This document shows, one piece after another, positions 43,354-52,396 of a stretch of 64,000 nucleotides of DNA (the stretch's first letter is position 1; each line of letters opens with the position of its first letter). The notes below the pieces were generated by a model. It had not been told where the DNA came from, made no database searches, and saw only the letters and a program-made list of their open reading frames with translations. The DNA is from JAUZRW01 sp964549915 (GTDB lineage: Bacteria > Chloroflexota > Anaerolineae > Aggregatilineales > Phototrophicaceae), in the NCBI GenBank assembly GCA_964549915.1, contig CAZJWX010000002.1:62001-126000 (forward strand). Reading direction: 5' to 3'. The position numbers were made by a program, and so were the translations under genes.

Positions 43354-43453
43354 GGAAAATCCTCTTCGGCTTGCCATCGTCATTGTCCTGGGCTATGGTA
43401 TACTGCTGCGTCGCATTTTGAGAATAGATGAGTTGGCACAGCGAGTAACGCTT

Positions 43454-44431
43454 ATGGATGTAGTTGTAACAGGCTCTGTGGCCTATGATTACCTGATGCG
43501 CTTCCCCGGCAGCTTCCGCGAACACATCATCACTGAAGCATTGCAACAAGTGAGCTTGAGCTTCCTGGTCGAAGACATGACCAAGCATTGGGGTGGGACA
43601 GCCGCCAACATCGCTTTCAACATGGCGAAATTGGGGCTTCGTCCACGCCTCATGAGTACCGTCGGTCGCGATTTCCCGGATTACCGGGCATGGCTGGAAG
43701 AAGCCGGCGTGGACACAACCCCGGCTCGGCAATATGACGATGTTTTCACGGCGTCCTTCTTCTGCAATACCGACATGGAGAACAACCAGATCGCCTCATT
43801 CTATTCCGGGGCGATGGCGAAAGCACCGGAGTATTCGCTGGCAGAGATGCCAGGCGATAAGGAGCCGGAATTCGTCATCATCTCGCCGAATGACCCGGTG
43901 GCGATGGCAAATCTTGCCGAAGAATGCCGCATGAATGGCTGGCGCTTCATGTACGACCCCAGCCAGCAAATCGCGCGGATGGATGGCGAGTCCCTACGCC
44001 GTGATATGGAAGGGGCGGGCGTCCTCATCATGAACCAGTACGAATCCAACATGGTCATGAAGAAGACGGGTATGAGCATGGACGAACTGCGTCGCGCCGT
44101 CGATCTGCTAGTCATCACACACGGCGCTGATGGCTCGGAGATTTTCACCAATGGCGACCTGATTCCCGTCCCGGCCATCTCGCCCACCGAAATCCTTGAC
44201 CCGACGGGCGCAGGCGATGCCTACCGCGCGGGCTTCGTGGCGGGGCTGGCCTATGACCTCCCGTTGCAGATTTGCGGTACACTGGGCGCACTTTGCGCGA
44301 CCTATGCGCTGGAATCAATCGGTGCGCAGCATTACAACTTCACGCCGTCACAATTCGTGCAACGGCTGCGCAAGCACTTTGATGATGAGGGCGCGCTGGA
44401 TGTGCTGCTGACCGCAGAACTGCCGTCCTGA
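43454..44431 (+). CDS. PfkB-family carbohydrate kinase, probably adenosine kinase
   Basis: 325 residues of the ribokinase/PfkB fold. The N-terminal GGTAANIAFNMAKLG pattern binds sugar, and the C-terminal DPTGAGDAYRAG has the catalytic base D255 and the anion hole. PfkB kinases include ribokinase, fructokinase and adenosine kinase. The next gene is adenosylhomocysteinase, whose product adenosine must be removed, so adenosine kinase is the best reading. An extended -10 (TGG-TATACT, 43396-43404) is upstream. The ATG at 43454 is chosen over an open frame extending into the opposite-strand ATPase. Confidence 0.8.
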   Translation: MDVVVTGSVAYDYLMRFPGSFREHIITEALQQVSLSFLVEDMTKHWGGTAANIAFNMAKLGLRPRLMSTVGRDFPDYRAWLEEAGVDTTPARQYDDVFTASFFCNTDMENNQIASFYSGAMAKAPEYSLAEMPGDKEPEFVIISPNDPVAMANLAEECRMNGWRFMYDPSQQIARMDGESLRRDMEGAGVLIMNQYESNMVMKKTGMSMDELRRAVDLLVITHGADGSEIFTNGDLIPVPAISPTEILDPTGAGDAYRAGFVAGLAYDLPLQICGTLGALCATYALESIGAQHYNFTPSQFVQRLRKHFDDEGALDVLLTAELPS

Positions 44432-44554
44432 AGACAGTTCCAGATACCCACTGATGAAGCGACGGCGCAGAAACGAAAGGCAGACAACCGTCTGAGCCTG
44501 TGCTAAAATGCCGCCGTTCTCACGAAATTCTGAGTCGAATGAGATGGAGTCATA

Positions 44555-45826
44555 ATGGCTGAATTGGTTACAGAACACGACATTAAGGACCCGAATCTGG
44601 CGACGGGCGGACGCTACCGCATCGAATGGGCAGAACAGGAAATGCCCGTCCTGCGTGCTATTCGGGAGCGCTTCGCAGCAGAGAAGCCGCTCGCAGGCAT
44701 TCGCGTATCCGCATGCCTGCACGTGACGACAGAGACCGCCAACCTGATGCGTACGCTGCAGGCCGGTGGTGCGGATGTCGTCCTGACGGCTTCGAACCCG
44801 CTTTCCACACAGGACGACGTGGCGGCCTCCCTGGTCGTACACGACGAAATTCCGGTCTACGCCATTAAGGGCGAAGACAACGACACCTATTACAAGCACA
44901 TCGAAGCCGCGCTGGATCACAAACCACACATCACGATGGATGACGGCGCGGATCTGGTCAGCACCTTGCACAAGAGCCGCCGTGAACTGCTGGATACCAT
45001 CGTCGGCGGCACGGAAGAAACCACCACAGGCGTCATCCGGCTGAAGGCAATGGCGAAGGATGGAGCCTTGGAATTCCCGGTGATCGCCGTCAACGATAGC
45101 CAGACCAAGCATCTCTTCGACAACCGCTACGGCACAGGCCAGAGCACCATTGACGGCATCATTCGTGCCACCAACATGCTGCTTGCAGGTCGCGTGGTGG
45201 TCGTCGGGGGCTATGGCTGGTGCAGCCGAGGCATCGCCAACCGCGCCAGCGGTATGGGTGCCAACGTGATCGTCACCGAAATCGATCCGCTCAAAGCGCT
45301 GGAAGCCGTCATGGATGGTTACCGCGTGATGCCGATGCACGAGGCCGCCCGAATCGGCGACATCTTCGTGACGGCAACGGGTGACATCAACGTGCTCGAC
45401 ACGCACCACTTCGAAGTCATGAAGCCGGGTGCCATCGTCGCCAATTCCGGTCATTTCAACGTGGAGATCAACCTGAGCGGTCTGCGCAAGATGGCCGACA
45501 GCGAACCGAAACTCGTGCGCCCCTTCGTCGAAGAATACCGCGTCAAGGGTCGCCCACTCTACGTGCTGGGCGAAGGCCGCCTGATCAACCTCGCTGCGGC
45601 AGAAGGCCATCCGGCGAGTGTGATGGATATGAGCTTCGCCAACCAGGCTCTTGCGTCCGAATTCATGATGCAGAACGCCAGCACGCTGGAAAAGCAGGTC
45701 TATACGATCCCCGCAGACGTTGATGCCGAAATCGCACGCCTGAAGTTGGAGGCGATGGGCATCCAGATCGACACCCTCACTGAAGAACAGGAAGCCTACC
45801 TCAACCAGTGGCAGGAAGGCACCTGA
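44555..45826 (+). CDS. ahcY: Adenosylhomocysteinase
   Basis: 423 residues. The substrate domain has ACLHVTTETANLMRTL, the catalytic Lys/Asp pair lies in NDSQTKHLFDNRYGTGQS, and the NAD domain has VVGGYGWCSRG. C-terminal residues close the active site. It hydrolyses S-adenosylhomocysteine to adenosine and homocysteine, keeping methylation reactions running. It is 123 bases downstream of the putative adenosine kinase, with its own extended -10 (TGC-TAAAAT, 44501-44509). I see no SAH riboswitch in the leader. Confidence 0.97.
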   Translation: MAELVTEHDIKDPNLATGGRYRIEWAEQEMPVLRAIRERFAAEKPLAGIRVSACLHVTTETANLMRTLQAGGADVVLTASNPLSTQDDVAASLVVHDEIPVYAIKGEDNDTYYKHIEAALDHKPHITMDDGADLVSTLHKSRRELLDTIVGGTEETTTGVIRLKAMAKDGALEFPVIAVNDSQTKHLFDNRYGTGQSTIDGIIRATNMLLAGRVVVVGGYGWCSRGIANRASGMGANVIVTEIDPLKALEAVMDGYRVMPMHEAARIGDIFVTATGDINVLDTHHFEVMKPGAIVANSGHFNVEINLSGLRKMADSEPKLVRPFVEEYRVKGRPLYVLGEGRLINLAAAEGHPASVMDMSFANQALASEFMMQNASTLEKQVYTIPADVDAEIARLKLEAMGIQIDTLTEEQEAYLNQWQEGT

Positions 45827-45905
45827 GCCACGCTGCCAAACAGGGGCGCAGCACCGCCTGCGCTCCTCGCCTGGGAACACCGAATTACCAAAGGAGTCCG
45901 CAATT

Positions 45906-48467
45906 ATGAACTTGAAGAGCCGAAACCTCGTGTGGAAGCTGGTCATTGCCTGCCTGATTCTGGGTAGCAGTGTCGTCTTCAGCAGCGCACAGGGTGCATC
46001 CGCCGTCCGTTTCGTACACGTCGTCCCCGGCGCACCCGCCGTCGATGTCTACGTCAATGGCTCCCTGGCCATCAACAACCTGGAATACGGCAGTGCGACG
46101 GATTACGTCAACGTCCCTGCTGGAGATCATACCGTGACCGTTACGGCAGCAGGCAGCAGCGATGCGCTCTGGGAACAGCCGTTCACTGCCGCTGCTGACG
46201 CCAGTACCACTCTCATCGCTTCTTCGGCCTCAGCGCCGCAGTTCGCAGCTTTCCAGGACAATCTGGCGACAACGGCCTTTGGCAGCACACGCCTGCTGCT
46301 GGTTCACGCCCTGGAAGGCGGCCCAGCAGTCGATGTGCAACTGGCAGAAGCTGTTGAACTGGGTGGAGAAGTTCAGGAAGCAGGAACCATCATCGCGCAA
46401 GATATGGCCTACAACACCTCCTTCGGCGCGTTCGACCTGCCCACGCAGACCTATACGGTGGATGTCGTCGTCAGCGGAACCAGCGACGCCGTGCTTTCCG
46501 GCGTTGCCCTGCCCCTGACCAGCGGCACGTCCTACATGGCAGTGGTATATGGCACGGTGGATGCGCCGCAAGCCCTGCTTCTGGGTGCTCCCACGCAGCC
46601 GGGTGCAGATAGTGGCCTGGTTCGCTTCGCGCATGGCGTCGTGGGCGCACCGGATGTGGATGTTCTGGTGAACGGCACACTGATCGCGCCGCAGCTCAGC
46701 CCCACATCTCCCACCGAACACATCGCCCTGCCCGCCGGTGACCATGAGGTGACTCTCGTCGCTGCCGGAACGGAAGACGAAATCGCCAGCGCATCCCTCA
46801 GCGTGAGCGCCAACAGTGCCCAGACAGCCATCGCTCTGCCTGCTGCGGGTGGCGCAACCATCAGCGTTTTCCCCGATGATGTGAGCGCAACGGCTGAAGG
46901 TCTGGCGGCAATCAGCGTCATCAATGCCGTGCCCGAAGCGACGGCGACAGTCAGCCTGGACAACGGCATGACACTGGTTGATGGCCTGGCATCCGGCGAT
47001 GTATCGGCAGTCTCGGCGTTGGAACCCGTCAGCGCCGGAACGAGCTTCACGCTGACAGTGGATGGCACGGCTGGCGAAGTCGAAGGCCAGGATGTCACGT
47101 TCTATGGCGGCGTCTACTACAACGTCATCCTCCTCCCCGGCAGCACGTTCAGCGCACCGCAATTAGTGATTGCCCCGACAGCGCTAGCACAGTCCCTTGG
47201 GAGCGCTCCGGGCGCTGGCAGCCTGACGCCCACGACGGATACCCGTGAGGAAACGAGCGCAGAAGCTGCTCCGGCAACCGAACAACCCGTTGTAGAAGTC
47301 GTAACCCCGGCTGCGCAGGCGGAAGACGGTGAAACGATCACCGGGCGCGTCCTGCTCGACCCCAGCGCCAATTTGCAGCTTCGCCAGCGCCCCTCTACAG
47401 ACGCTTTCTCGTTGGGGCTGGCACCGTCCGGCACGACGCTCGAAGTGATCGGGCGTGAAGGACGCCCGGAAGCGCTGGTCGAAGGCGAACCGGAACCGCC
47501 GGAAGCCGCCGATTTCGTTGATCCTGCTGCCGGGTTGGCGGAGGATCAAGATCTTGACCCGGCGACGACCTGGCTCTACGTCTCGTATGAGACACCGGAC
47601 GAAGGTGTCATCACGGCCTGGGTGCTGGCGCAATTCCTGGAAGTACGCGACCCGGAAGGCGACTTGCAGCGCCTCGCCGAACTGCCGACCGTACCGGGTA
47701 ACTTGCCAGGTGAAGCCAGCGGCACCGAACTGACCCCGCCGCCGATCCCCGAAGATCGCGTGACGGCAACGGTCTTCAACCTGAACCCGGATGCACGCCT
47801 GAATGTGCGCCGCACGCCCAGCACCGATGGAGAAGTGCTGGCACGCCTGCCCCTGGGTACGGTCGTCGAACTGTTCGGTTTCCTCGATCCGACGCTGACA
47901 CCGGAATTGACACCCACTCCGGTACCGGAGGGTGGCTTCCCGGTGGTCGTCGAAGATGACATTGAATGGGCCTTCATCAACTACTCCCCGGCAGAAGGTG
48001 GTACGATCACGGGCTGGGTGAGCACGCTCTACGTGCAGTATAGCTGGAATGGTGAACGCATCGGCGCTCAGGAACTCTTCCAGCGCGACCTGGTAGACTT
48101 CATCAGCCCGGAGCGACGCGGTGAAGTGACGGGTGGCGCACAGCCCGCCGCGATACCGACGGCTGATCCGCTGGAAGATGCCTATGTGGCAACCGTCCAG
48201 CTTGATCCGACGGCGAATCTGCAATTCCGTCGTTCGCCGGACGCCCAGTCCGAGTCGTTGAACCTGATCCCCAGCGGCACGCAGTTGATCGTCAGCGCAC
48301 GCAGCGCCGACGGGGGCTGGTTGCAGACCACCTTCGAAGGCCAGATCGGATGGGTCAGCGCCGACTTCGTCAGCGTAACCTTCAACGGTGATGCGGTGGA
48401 CATCAACGAAATCCCGGTGGGTGCGAATGCGCCCGCGCCGGAAGCAACGGAAGAAAGCAACGGCTGA
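45906..48467 (+). CDS. Secreted DUF4397 and SH3-domain protein
   Basis: 853 residues with a signal peptide (VIACLILGSSVVFSSAQG). Residues about 33-430 hold repeated DUF4397-type beta domains (VRFVHVVPGAPAVDVYVNG; LVRFAHGVVGAPDVDVLVNG). After a Thr/Pro linker come three bacterial SH3-like domains starting near residues 475, 617 and 760, each with an L-x-[LVF]-R-x-x-P pattern (LQLRQRPS, LNVRRTPS, LQFRRSPD). SH3b domains often bind peptidoglycan or surface polymers. It is acidic and probably extracellular or envelope-attached. Function unknown. It is followed by a terminator. Confidence 0.85.
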   Translation: MNLKSRNLVWKLVIACLILGSSVVFSSAQGASAVRFVHVVPGAPAVDVYVNGSLAINNLEYGSATDYVNVPAGDHTVTVTAAGSSDALWEQPFTAAADASTTLIASSASAPQFAAFQDNLATTAFGSTRLLLVHALEGGPAVDVQLAEAVELGGEVQEAGTIIAQDMAYNTSFGAFDLPTQTYTVDVVVSGTSDAVLSGVALPLTSGTSYMAVVYGTVDAPQALLLGAPTQPGADSGLVRFAHGVVGAPDVDVLVNGTLIAPQLSPTSPTEHIALPAGDHEVTLVAAGTEDEIASASLSVSANSAQTAIALPAAGGATISVFPDDVSATAEGLAAISVINAVPEATATVSLDNGMTLVDGLASGDVSAVSALEPVSAGTSFTLTVDGTAGEVEGQDVTFYGGVYYNVILLPGSTFSAPQLVIAPTALAQSLGSAPGAGSLTPTTDTREETSAEAAPATEQPVVEVVTPAAQAEDGETITGRVLLDPSANLQLRQRPSTDAFSLGLAPSGTTLEVIGREGRPEALVEGEPEPPEAADFVDPAAGLAEDQDLDPATTWLYVSYETPDEGVITAWVLAQFLEVRDPEGDLQRLAELPTVPGNLPGEASGTELTPPPIPEDRVTATVFNLNPDARLNVRRTPSTDGEVLARLPLGTVVELFGFLDPTLTPELTPTPVPEGGFPVVVEDDIEWAFINYSPAEGGTITGWVSTLYVQYSWNGERIGAQELFQRDLVDFISPERRGEVTGGAQPAAIPTADPLEDAYVATVQLDPTANLQFRRSPDAQSESLNLIPSGTQLIVSARSADGGWLQTTFEGQIGWVSADFVSVTFNGDAVDINEIPVGANAPAPEATEESNG

Positions 48468-48501
48468 GGCAACTAGCCCAACAGCCCATCAATAACCTGA
48501 C

Positions 48502-48540
48502 GAATTGCCCTCCTCTCACATGAGGCAGGGCAATTCTCTT
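48502..48540 (+). terminator. Intrinsic terminator after DUF4397/SH3 gene
   Basis: GAATTGCCCT pairs with AGGGCAATTC, with an inner CCTC/GAGG, followed by TCTTGTTT. It begins 35 bases after the stop codon. Confidence 0.8.
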
Positions 48541-48624
48541 GTTTGCAGATGACCACATCTCAGGTATGCTTGCGGCGCTACGGCAACTATTCGGCATATC
48601 TCACGAAACAGGGAAGGCGAATCG

Positions 48625-49584
48625 GTGCGAATCCTGGTCACTGGTGCTGGCGGTTTCGTCGGGCAGCATCTCATCCACCATCTGCGCAAGACCTACCCGG
48701 AAGCGACGCTGTTCGGCACACTCTACCGCAGTGATGAAGAACGTTCGCTGCTTGCGCGGGCGGGTGTCAGGTATGTACAGGTTGACCTGCTGGATGCTAC
48801 ACGGACACGGGAAGTGCTGGATGAGACGCAGCCGGATCGGCTCTTTCATCTGGCGGGCCAAGCGTCGCCGGGGAAATCCTTCGGCGCGGCCTGGGCGACT
48901 CTGGAAGTCAACATTCGTGCGCAATTGAATCTGCTGGAAGGCTGCATCGCCCTGGGGCTGCGTCCGCGCTTCTTGCTGACGAGTTCGGCAGAAGTCTACG
49001 CCGTGACGCCGCCAGAAGTCATGCCGCTGACGGAAGACGCGCCGCTGTGCCCACGCAACCCCTACGGCCTGAGCAAATTGACGCAAGACATGATGGGCTT
49101 GCAATACGCGCTCAGCCACCAGTTTCACACCATTCGCGCGCGCCCCTTCAACCACATTGGGCCAGGACAGCGAGAAGGTTTCGTCGCGCCGGATTTCGCC
49201 TTGCAGGTCGCGCGGATTGAGGCCGATTTGCAGCAGCCTGTGTTGAACGTGGGCAATTTGAGCGCCGAACGTGATTTCACCGATGTGCGCGATGTCGTGC
49301 GTGCCTACACGCTACTGATGGAAAAAGGGGAACCGGGGCAGCCTTATAACGTGTCTTCCAACACAGCGCACAGCATCCAGCACTTGCTGGATACGCTGCT
49401 GAGTTTGACCGATGTCCCCATCAAGGTGGAGTTCGACCCCGCGAAGCTGCGTCCGGTCGATGTGCCGCGCATCGTGGGCGATTCGCGCAAGCTGCGCGAC
49501 CTCACCGGGTGGCAGCCGGAAGTCCCGTTCGAGCAGACCCTCGCCGATGTGCTGGCGGAGTGCCGCCGACGGGTTCGTATGTAA
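48625..49584 (+). CDS. rmd: GDP-6-deoxy-D-mannose reductase (Rmd-like)
   Basis: 319 residues, extended SDR with TGAGGFVG, the Tyr-Lys pair in NPYGLSKL and the Rmd-type ARPFNHIGPGQ, GNLSAERDFTDVRDVVRAY segments. It reduces GDP-4-keto-6-deoxy-D-mannose to GDP-D-rhamnose. The substrate comes from Gmd, encoded immediately downstream. The start is GTG with GGGAAGG 7 bases upstream. Confidence in the exact product depends on the gmd pairing; GDP-L-fucose synthase is a less likely alternative because the sequence lacks its epimerase pattern as I recall it. Confidence 0.85.
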   Translation: MRILVTGAGGFVGQHLIHHLRKTYPEATLFGTLYRSDEERSLLARAGVRYVQVDLLDATRTREVLDETQPDRLFHLAGQASPGKSFGAAWATLEVNIRAQLNLLEGCIALGLRPRFLLTSSAEVYAVTPPEVMPLTEDAPLCPRNPYGLSKLTQDMMGLQYALSHQFHTIRARPFNHIGPGQREGFVAPDFALQVARIEADLQQPVLNVGNLSAERDFTDVRDVVRAYTLLMEKGEPGQPYNVSSNTAHSIQHLLDTLLSLTDVPIKVEFDPAKLRPVDVPRIVGDSRKLRDLTGWQPEVPFEQTLADVLAECRRRVRM

Positions 49585-49606
49585 CACATGGAGAGAGAAA
49601 GTTTCG

Positions 49607-50590
49607 ATGTCTCAGAAGAGAGCATTAATCACAGGCATAACGGGGCAGGATGGTTCGTATCTGGCAGAATTTCTGCTGAGCAAAGGCTACGACGTATACG
49701 GGATGGTGCGCCGCACCAGCACCGTACGCTACGAGCGCATTCGCCATATTCAAGACCAGATTCACATCACGCAAGGCGACCTGAGCGACCAGACCAGTCT
49801 CAGCCGCGCCATTGCAGATATTCAGCCGGATGAAGTCTACAATTTGGGTGCGCAGAGCTTCGTGCCGACCTCCTGGAACCAACCCGCCTTCACCGGGGAT
49901 GTGACCGGGCTGGGTGTCACGCGGATGCTGGAAGCGATCCACACCGTGAAGCCCGATACGCGCTTCTACCAGGCATCCAGCAGCGAGATGTTCGGCAAGG
50001 TGCGCGAAGTCCCACAGCGCGAGACGACCCCCTTCTACCCACGCAGTCCCTACGGCGTCGCCAAGGTCTACGGACACTGGATCACAGTCAATTACCGCGA
50101 AAGCTACGACCTGTACGCGGTCAGCGGCATCCTCTTCAATCATGAAAGCCCCCGGCGCGGCCTGGAATTCGTGACGCGCAAAGTGACCTACAACGTCGCC
50201 AAGATCAAGCTGGGGCTGGCGAACGAACTGCGCATCGGCAACCTGGAAGCCAAACGCGATTGGGGCTATGCGCCCGATTACGTACAGGCCATGTGGATGA
50301 TGCTACAGCAAGATGAGCCGGATGATTTCGTCGTCGCTACCGGGAAGACGCATTCCGTCGAATACCTGCTGGATGTTGCCTTCCAGTGCGTTGACCTGAA
50401 CTGGAAAGATTACGCAGTACAGGATGAGCGCTTCATGCGCCCCGCTGAAGTCGATTTGCTGGTGGGCGACCCAGCCAAAGCCAGCGCCAAACTCGGCTGG
50501 GAGCCGAGCGTGACATTTGAAGAGATGATTCAGATCATGGTCGATGCAGACATTGAACGTCTGAAACAAGACCCGGATCACCATGTCTAG
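49607..50590 (+). CDS. gmd: GDP-mannose 4,6-dehydratase
   Basis: 327 residues with GITGQDGSYLAEFLL, VYNLGAQSFVPTSW, the catalytic SSSEMFG and YGVAKVYGHW, and NHESPRRGLEFVTRK, all diagnostic of Gmd. It converts GDP-mannose to GDP-4-keto-6-deoxymannose, which the upstream reductase uses. GGAGAGAGAAAG is before the ATG at 49607, 22 bases after rmd stops. Together they supply a deoxyhexose donor for surface glycan. Confidence 0.96.
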   Translation: MSQKRALITGITGQDGSYLAEFLLSKGYDVYGMVRRTSTVRYERIRHIQDQIHITQGDLSDQTSLSRAIADIQPDEVYNLGAQSFVPTSWNQPAFTGDVTGLGVTRMLEAIHTVKPDTRFYQASSSEMFGKVREVPQRETTPFYPRSPYGVAKVYGHWITVNYRESYDLYAVSGILFNHESPRRGLEFVTRKVTYNVAKIKLGLANELRIGNLEAKRDWGYAPDYVQAMWMMLQQDEPDDFVVATGKTHSVEYLLDVAFQCVDLNWKDYAVQDERFMRPAEVDLLVGDPAKASAKLGWEPSVTFEEMIQIMVDADIERLKQDPDHHV

Positions 50591-50597
50591 GGAGTTT

Positions 50598-51419
50598 ATG
50601 TCTGAGCAGCAAACCTCACAGATTGCCACAATGATCGATACCCACTGCCATCTGAATTTCGACAGCTACGACGATGATCGTGCGGATGTCGTTCAGGCCG
50701 CAGCAGACGCCGGGGTGACGCGCATCCTCATCCCGGCAGTTGACCCCCAAACCAGCCAGGAAGCCATTGACCTCGCCCGGCTGTATGAAAGCCAGGTCTA
50801 TGCCGCTGTGGGCGTGCATCCCAACAGCACCGCTGGCTTCGACGACAGCACGTTAACGCAAATCGAAGCGCTCTCGCACGAAAAGGGCGTCGTCTCAATC
50901 GGCGAAATCGGCCTGGACTACTACTGGGACAAATCACCCAGGGAGAAGCAGGCAGCAGCTTTCAAGGCGCAGCTTGCCCTGGCAGCATCTCGCGAACTAC
51001 CCGTCATCATCCACAACCGGGACGCCAGCGAAGACGTGCTACCCATCCTCGAAGAATGGGTCACGACGATCCCGGATTCGCTTAAGGAGCGTCCCGGTGT
51101 GCTGCATTCGTTCTCCGCATCGCAAGCGATGGCAGAGCGTGCGCTGGCGATTGGCTTCTACCTGGGTTTCACAGGGCCGCTGACCTTCAAGAAGGCTGAC
51201 GAACTGCGGCAGATTGCAGCACGGGTTCCGTTGGATCGCCTTCTGGTGGAAACCGATGGCCCCTTCCTGACGCCGGAACCGTATCGCGGCAAGCGCAACC
51301 ACCCCGCCTACATTCCATACATTGTAGACCGCATGGCGGCATTGCACGGCCTGACTCGCGACGACATGGCACAGCAGACCACGCGCAACGCCGAACGACT
51401 CTTCGCACTGCCCTCCTGA
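50598..51419 (+). CDS. tatD: TatD-family metal-dependent hydrolase
   Basis: About 273 residues. The amidohydrolase metal ligands are visible: DTHCHLNF at the N-terminus, GEIGLDYYW, the IIHNRD and VLHSFSAS His residues and LLVETDGPFLTPEP at the C-terminus. TatD proteins are Mg-dependent 3'-5' DNA exonucleases or deacylases involved in DNA repair or nucleic acid turnover. ATGs at 50583, 50598 and 50631 are all possible; 50598 follows AGGGAG closely, and the core begins at 50631. Read in the same direction as gmd, with slight or no gap. Confidence 0.9.
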   Translation: MSEQQTSQIATMIDTHCHLNFDSYDDDRADVVQAAADAGVTRILIPAVDPQTSQEAIDLARLYESQVYAAVGVHPNSTAGFDDSTLTQIEALSHEKGVVSIGEIGLDYYWDKSPREKQAAAFKAQLALAASRELPVIIHNRDASEDVLPILEEWVTTIPDSLKERPGVLHSFSASQAMAERALAIGFYLGFTGPLTFKKADELRQIAARVPLDRLLVETDGPFLTPEPYRGKRNHPAYIPYIVDRMAALHGLTRDDMAQQTTRNAERLFALPS

Positions 51420-51442
51420 TCCGTCGTTGCCCGCCATTAAAC

Positions 51443-51473
51443 GAAGACACGCCGGGATCAGCGGCGCGTCTTC
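51443..51473. terminator. Bidirectional terminator between tatD and repeat-protein gene
   Basis: GAAGACACGCCG and CGGCGCGTCTTC pair with one mismatch around a 7-base loop. T-rich bases follow on both strands, though short. It sits between two convergent gene ends. Confidence 0.6.
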
Positions 51474-51506
51474 TTCACAATGGGGAATTGGGAGGAGATA
51501 TGCGAA

Positions 51507-52244
51507 TTAGTTCTCCGCATTCGGGGCGCTGCGTTCGCGCAGTTCCCAGGTGCGGTTCAGGAAGGTATCCACACGGGTTTCCAGTTCAGCCAGGAACTCA
51601 TCAGCCTGTTCCTGCGTGATGGTCTCATCGGCGACCAGTCCGTTCACGCGCTCGGTTGCCAGGGCAATGATCTCCGCCGTGACCGCATCCACATCACCGC
51701 CATTGGTCTCGATCACTTCGGCAAGGGTTGCGCCATCCGCAATGGCCTGGCGGATCTCACCCGATTCCAAACCGAGGCTCTCCGTGATGATGCCGAAAGC
51801 ATCACCACGCAGCCCATCCTGGAAGCGTTCACGCAGGCGCTCACCACGTCCACCCAGTTCAAACTCCGAGTTCAAAGCTTCTGTGATGCGCGTTTCCAGG
51901 TTGGCGAGGATTTCATCCGCACGTTCCTGGGTGATGCGTTCGCTGGCGACCGCCTCAGCAAGGCGAGTTTCCGCTTCTGCCAGCAAGGCCGAGGTCACAT
52001 TATCCACACTGCCGCCATTGGCTTCGATCACTTCTGCCAGTGTCGCGCCGTCGCGCACCTGCACGAAGATCTCTTGTGCGGTCAGCCCGGTCTCTTCCGT
52101 GATGATCTCCAACAATGCGCGCACATTGCCACGACGGTCGGCAAGGCCATCAACGGTGGAAGGGTCTTCTTGCGCGCCGGCAACGCCGACAAACAGGGAC
52201 ATCACCAGGACAATCATTCCGAGAATTGCAAATTGGGTCTTCAT
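51507..52244 (-). CDS. Secreted protein with two helical tandem repeats
   Basis: 245 residues with a signal peptide (ILGMIVLVMSLFVGVAGAQ). Two homologous units follow at about 45-121 and 150-226, offset 105 residues, sharing DGATLAEVIE[AT]NGG and a second helix pair with [RQ]ITQE.AD[EL].LA.LETR. The repeats are rich in Glu and Ala. Similar repeats occur in Actinobacteria and Chloroflexota proteins of unknown function. GAGGAGC lies 9 bases before the ATG at 52244. It is monocistronic and divergent from the glycan operon. Confidence 0.8.
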   Translation of the reverse strand: MKTQFAILGMIVLVMSLFVGVAGAQEDPSTVDGLADRRGNVRALLEIITEETGLTAQEIFVQVRDGATLAEVIEANGGSVDNVTSALLAEAETRLAEAVASERITQERADEILANLETRITEALNSEFELGGRGERLRERFQDGLRGDAFGIITESLGLESGEIRQAIADGATLAEVIETNGGDVDAVTAEIIALATERVNGLVADETITQEQADEFLAELETRVDTFLNRTWELRERSAPNAEN

Positions 52245-52396
52245 GGCGTCTTTGCTCCTCACAGCACTCATCTACTTGCTTGCCTGTAGCATGCCAGCGC
52301 AGTGTTATGAGAGCTTACGCTCGATGTAAATTGATGGTAAACTGCGGGCGTTTCGCGCCAGACACCCGCAAAATAGGGGCAAATTGAGGATTGTGT

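Noticed and set aside
44348..45946. A long minus-strand open frame of 532 codons opposite adenosylhomocysteinase
   Set aside because: It is antisense to a clearly recognised gene, has no domain motif and reflects high-GC codon bias.
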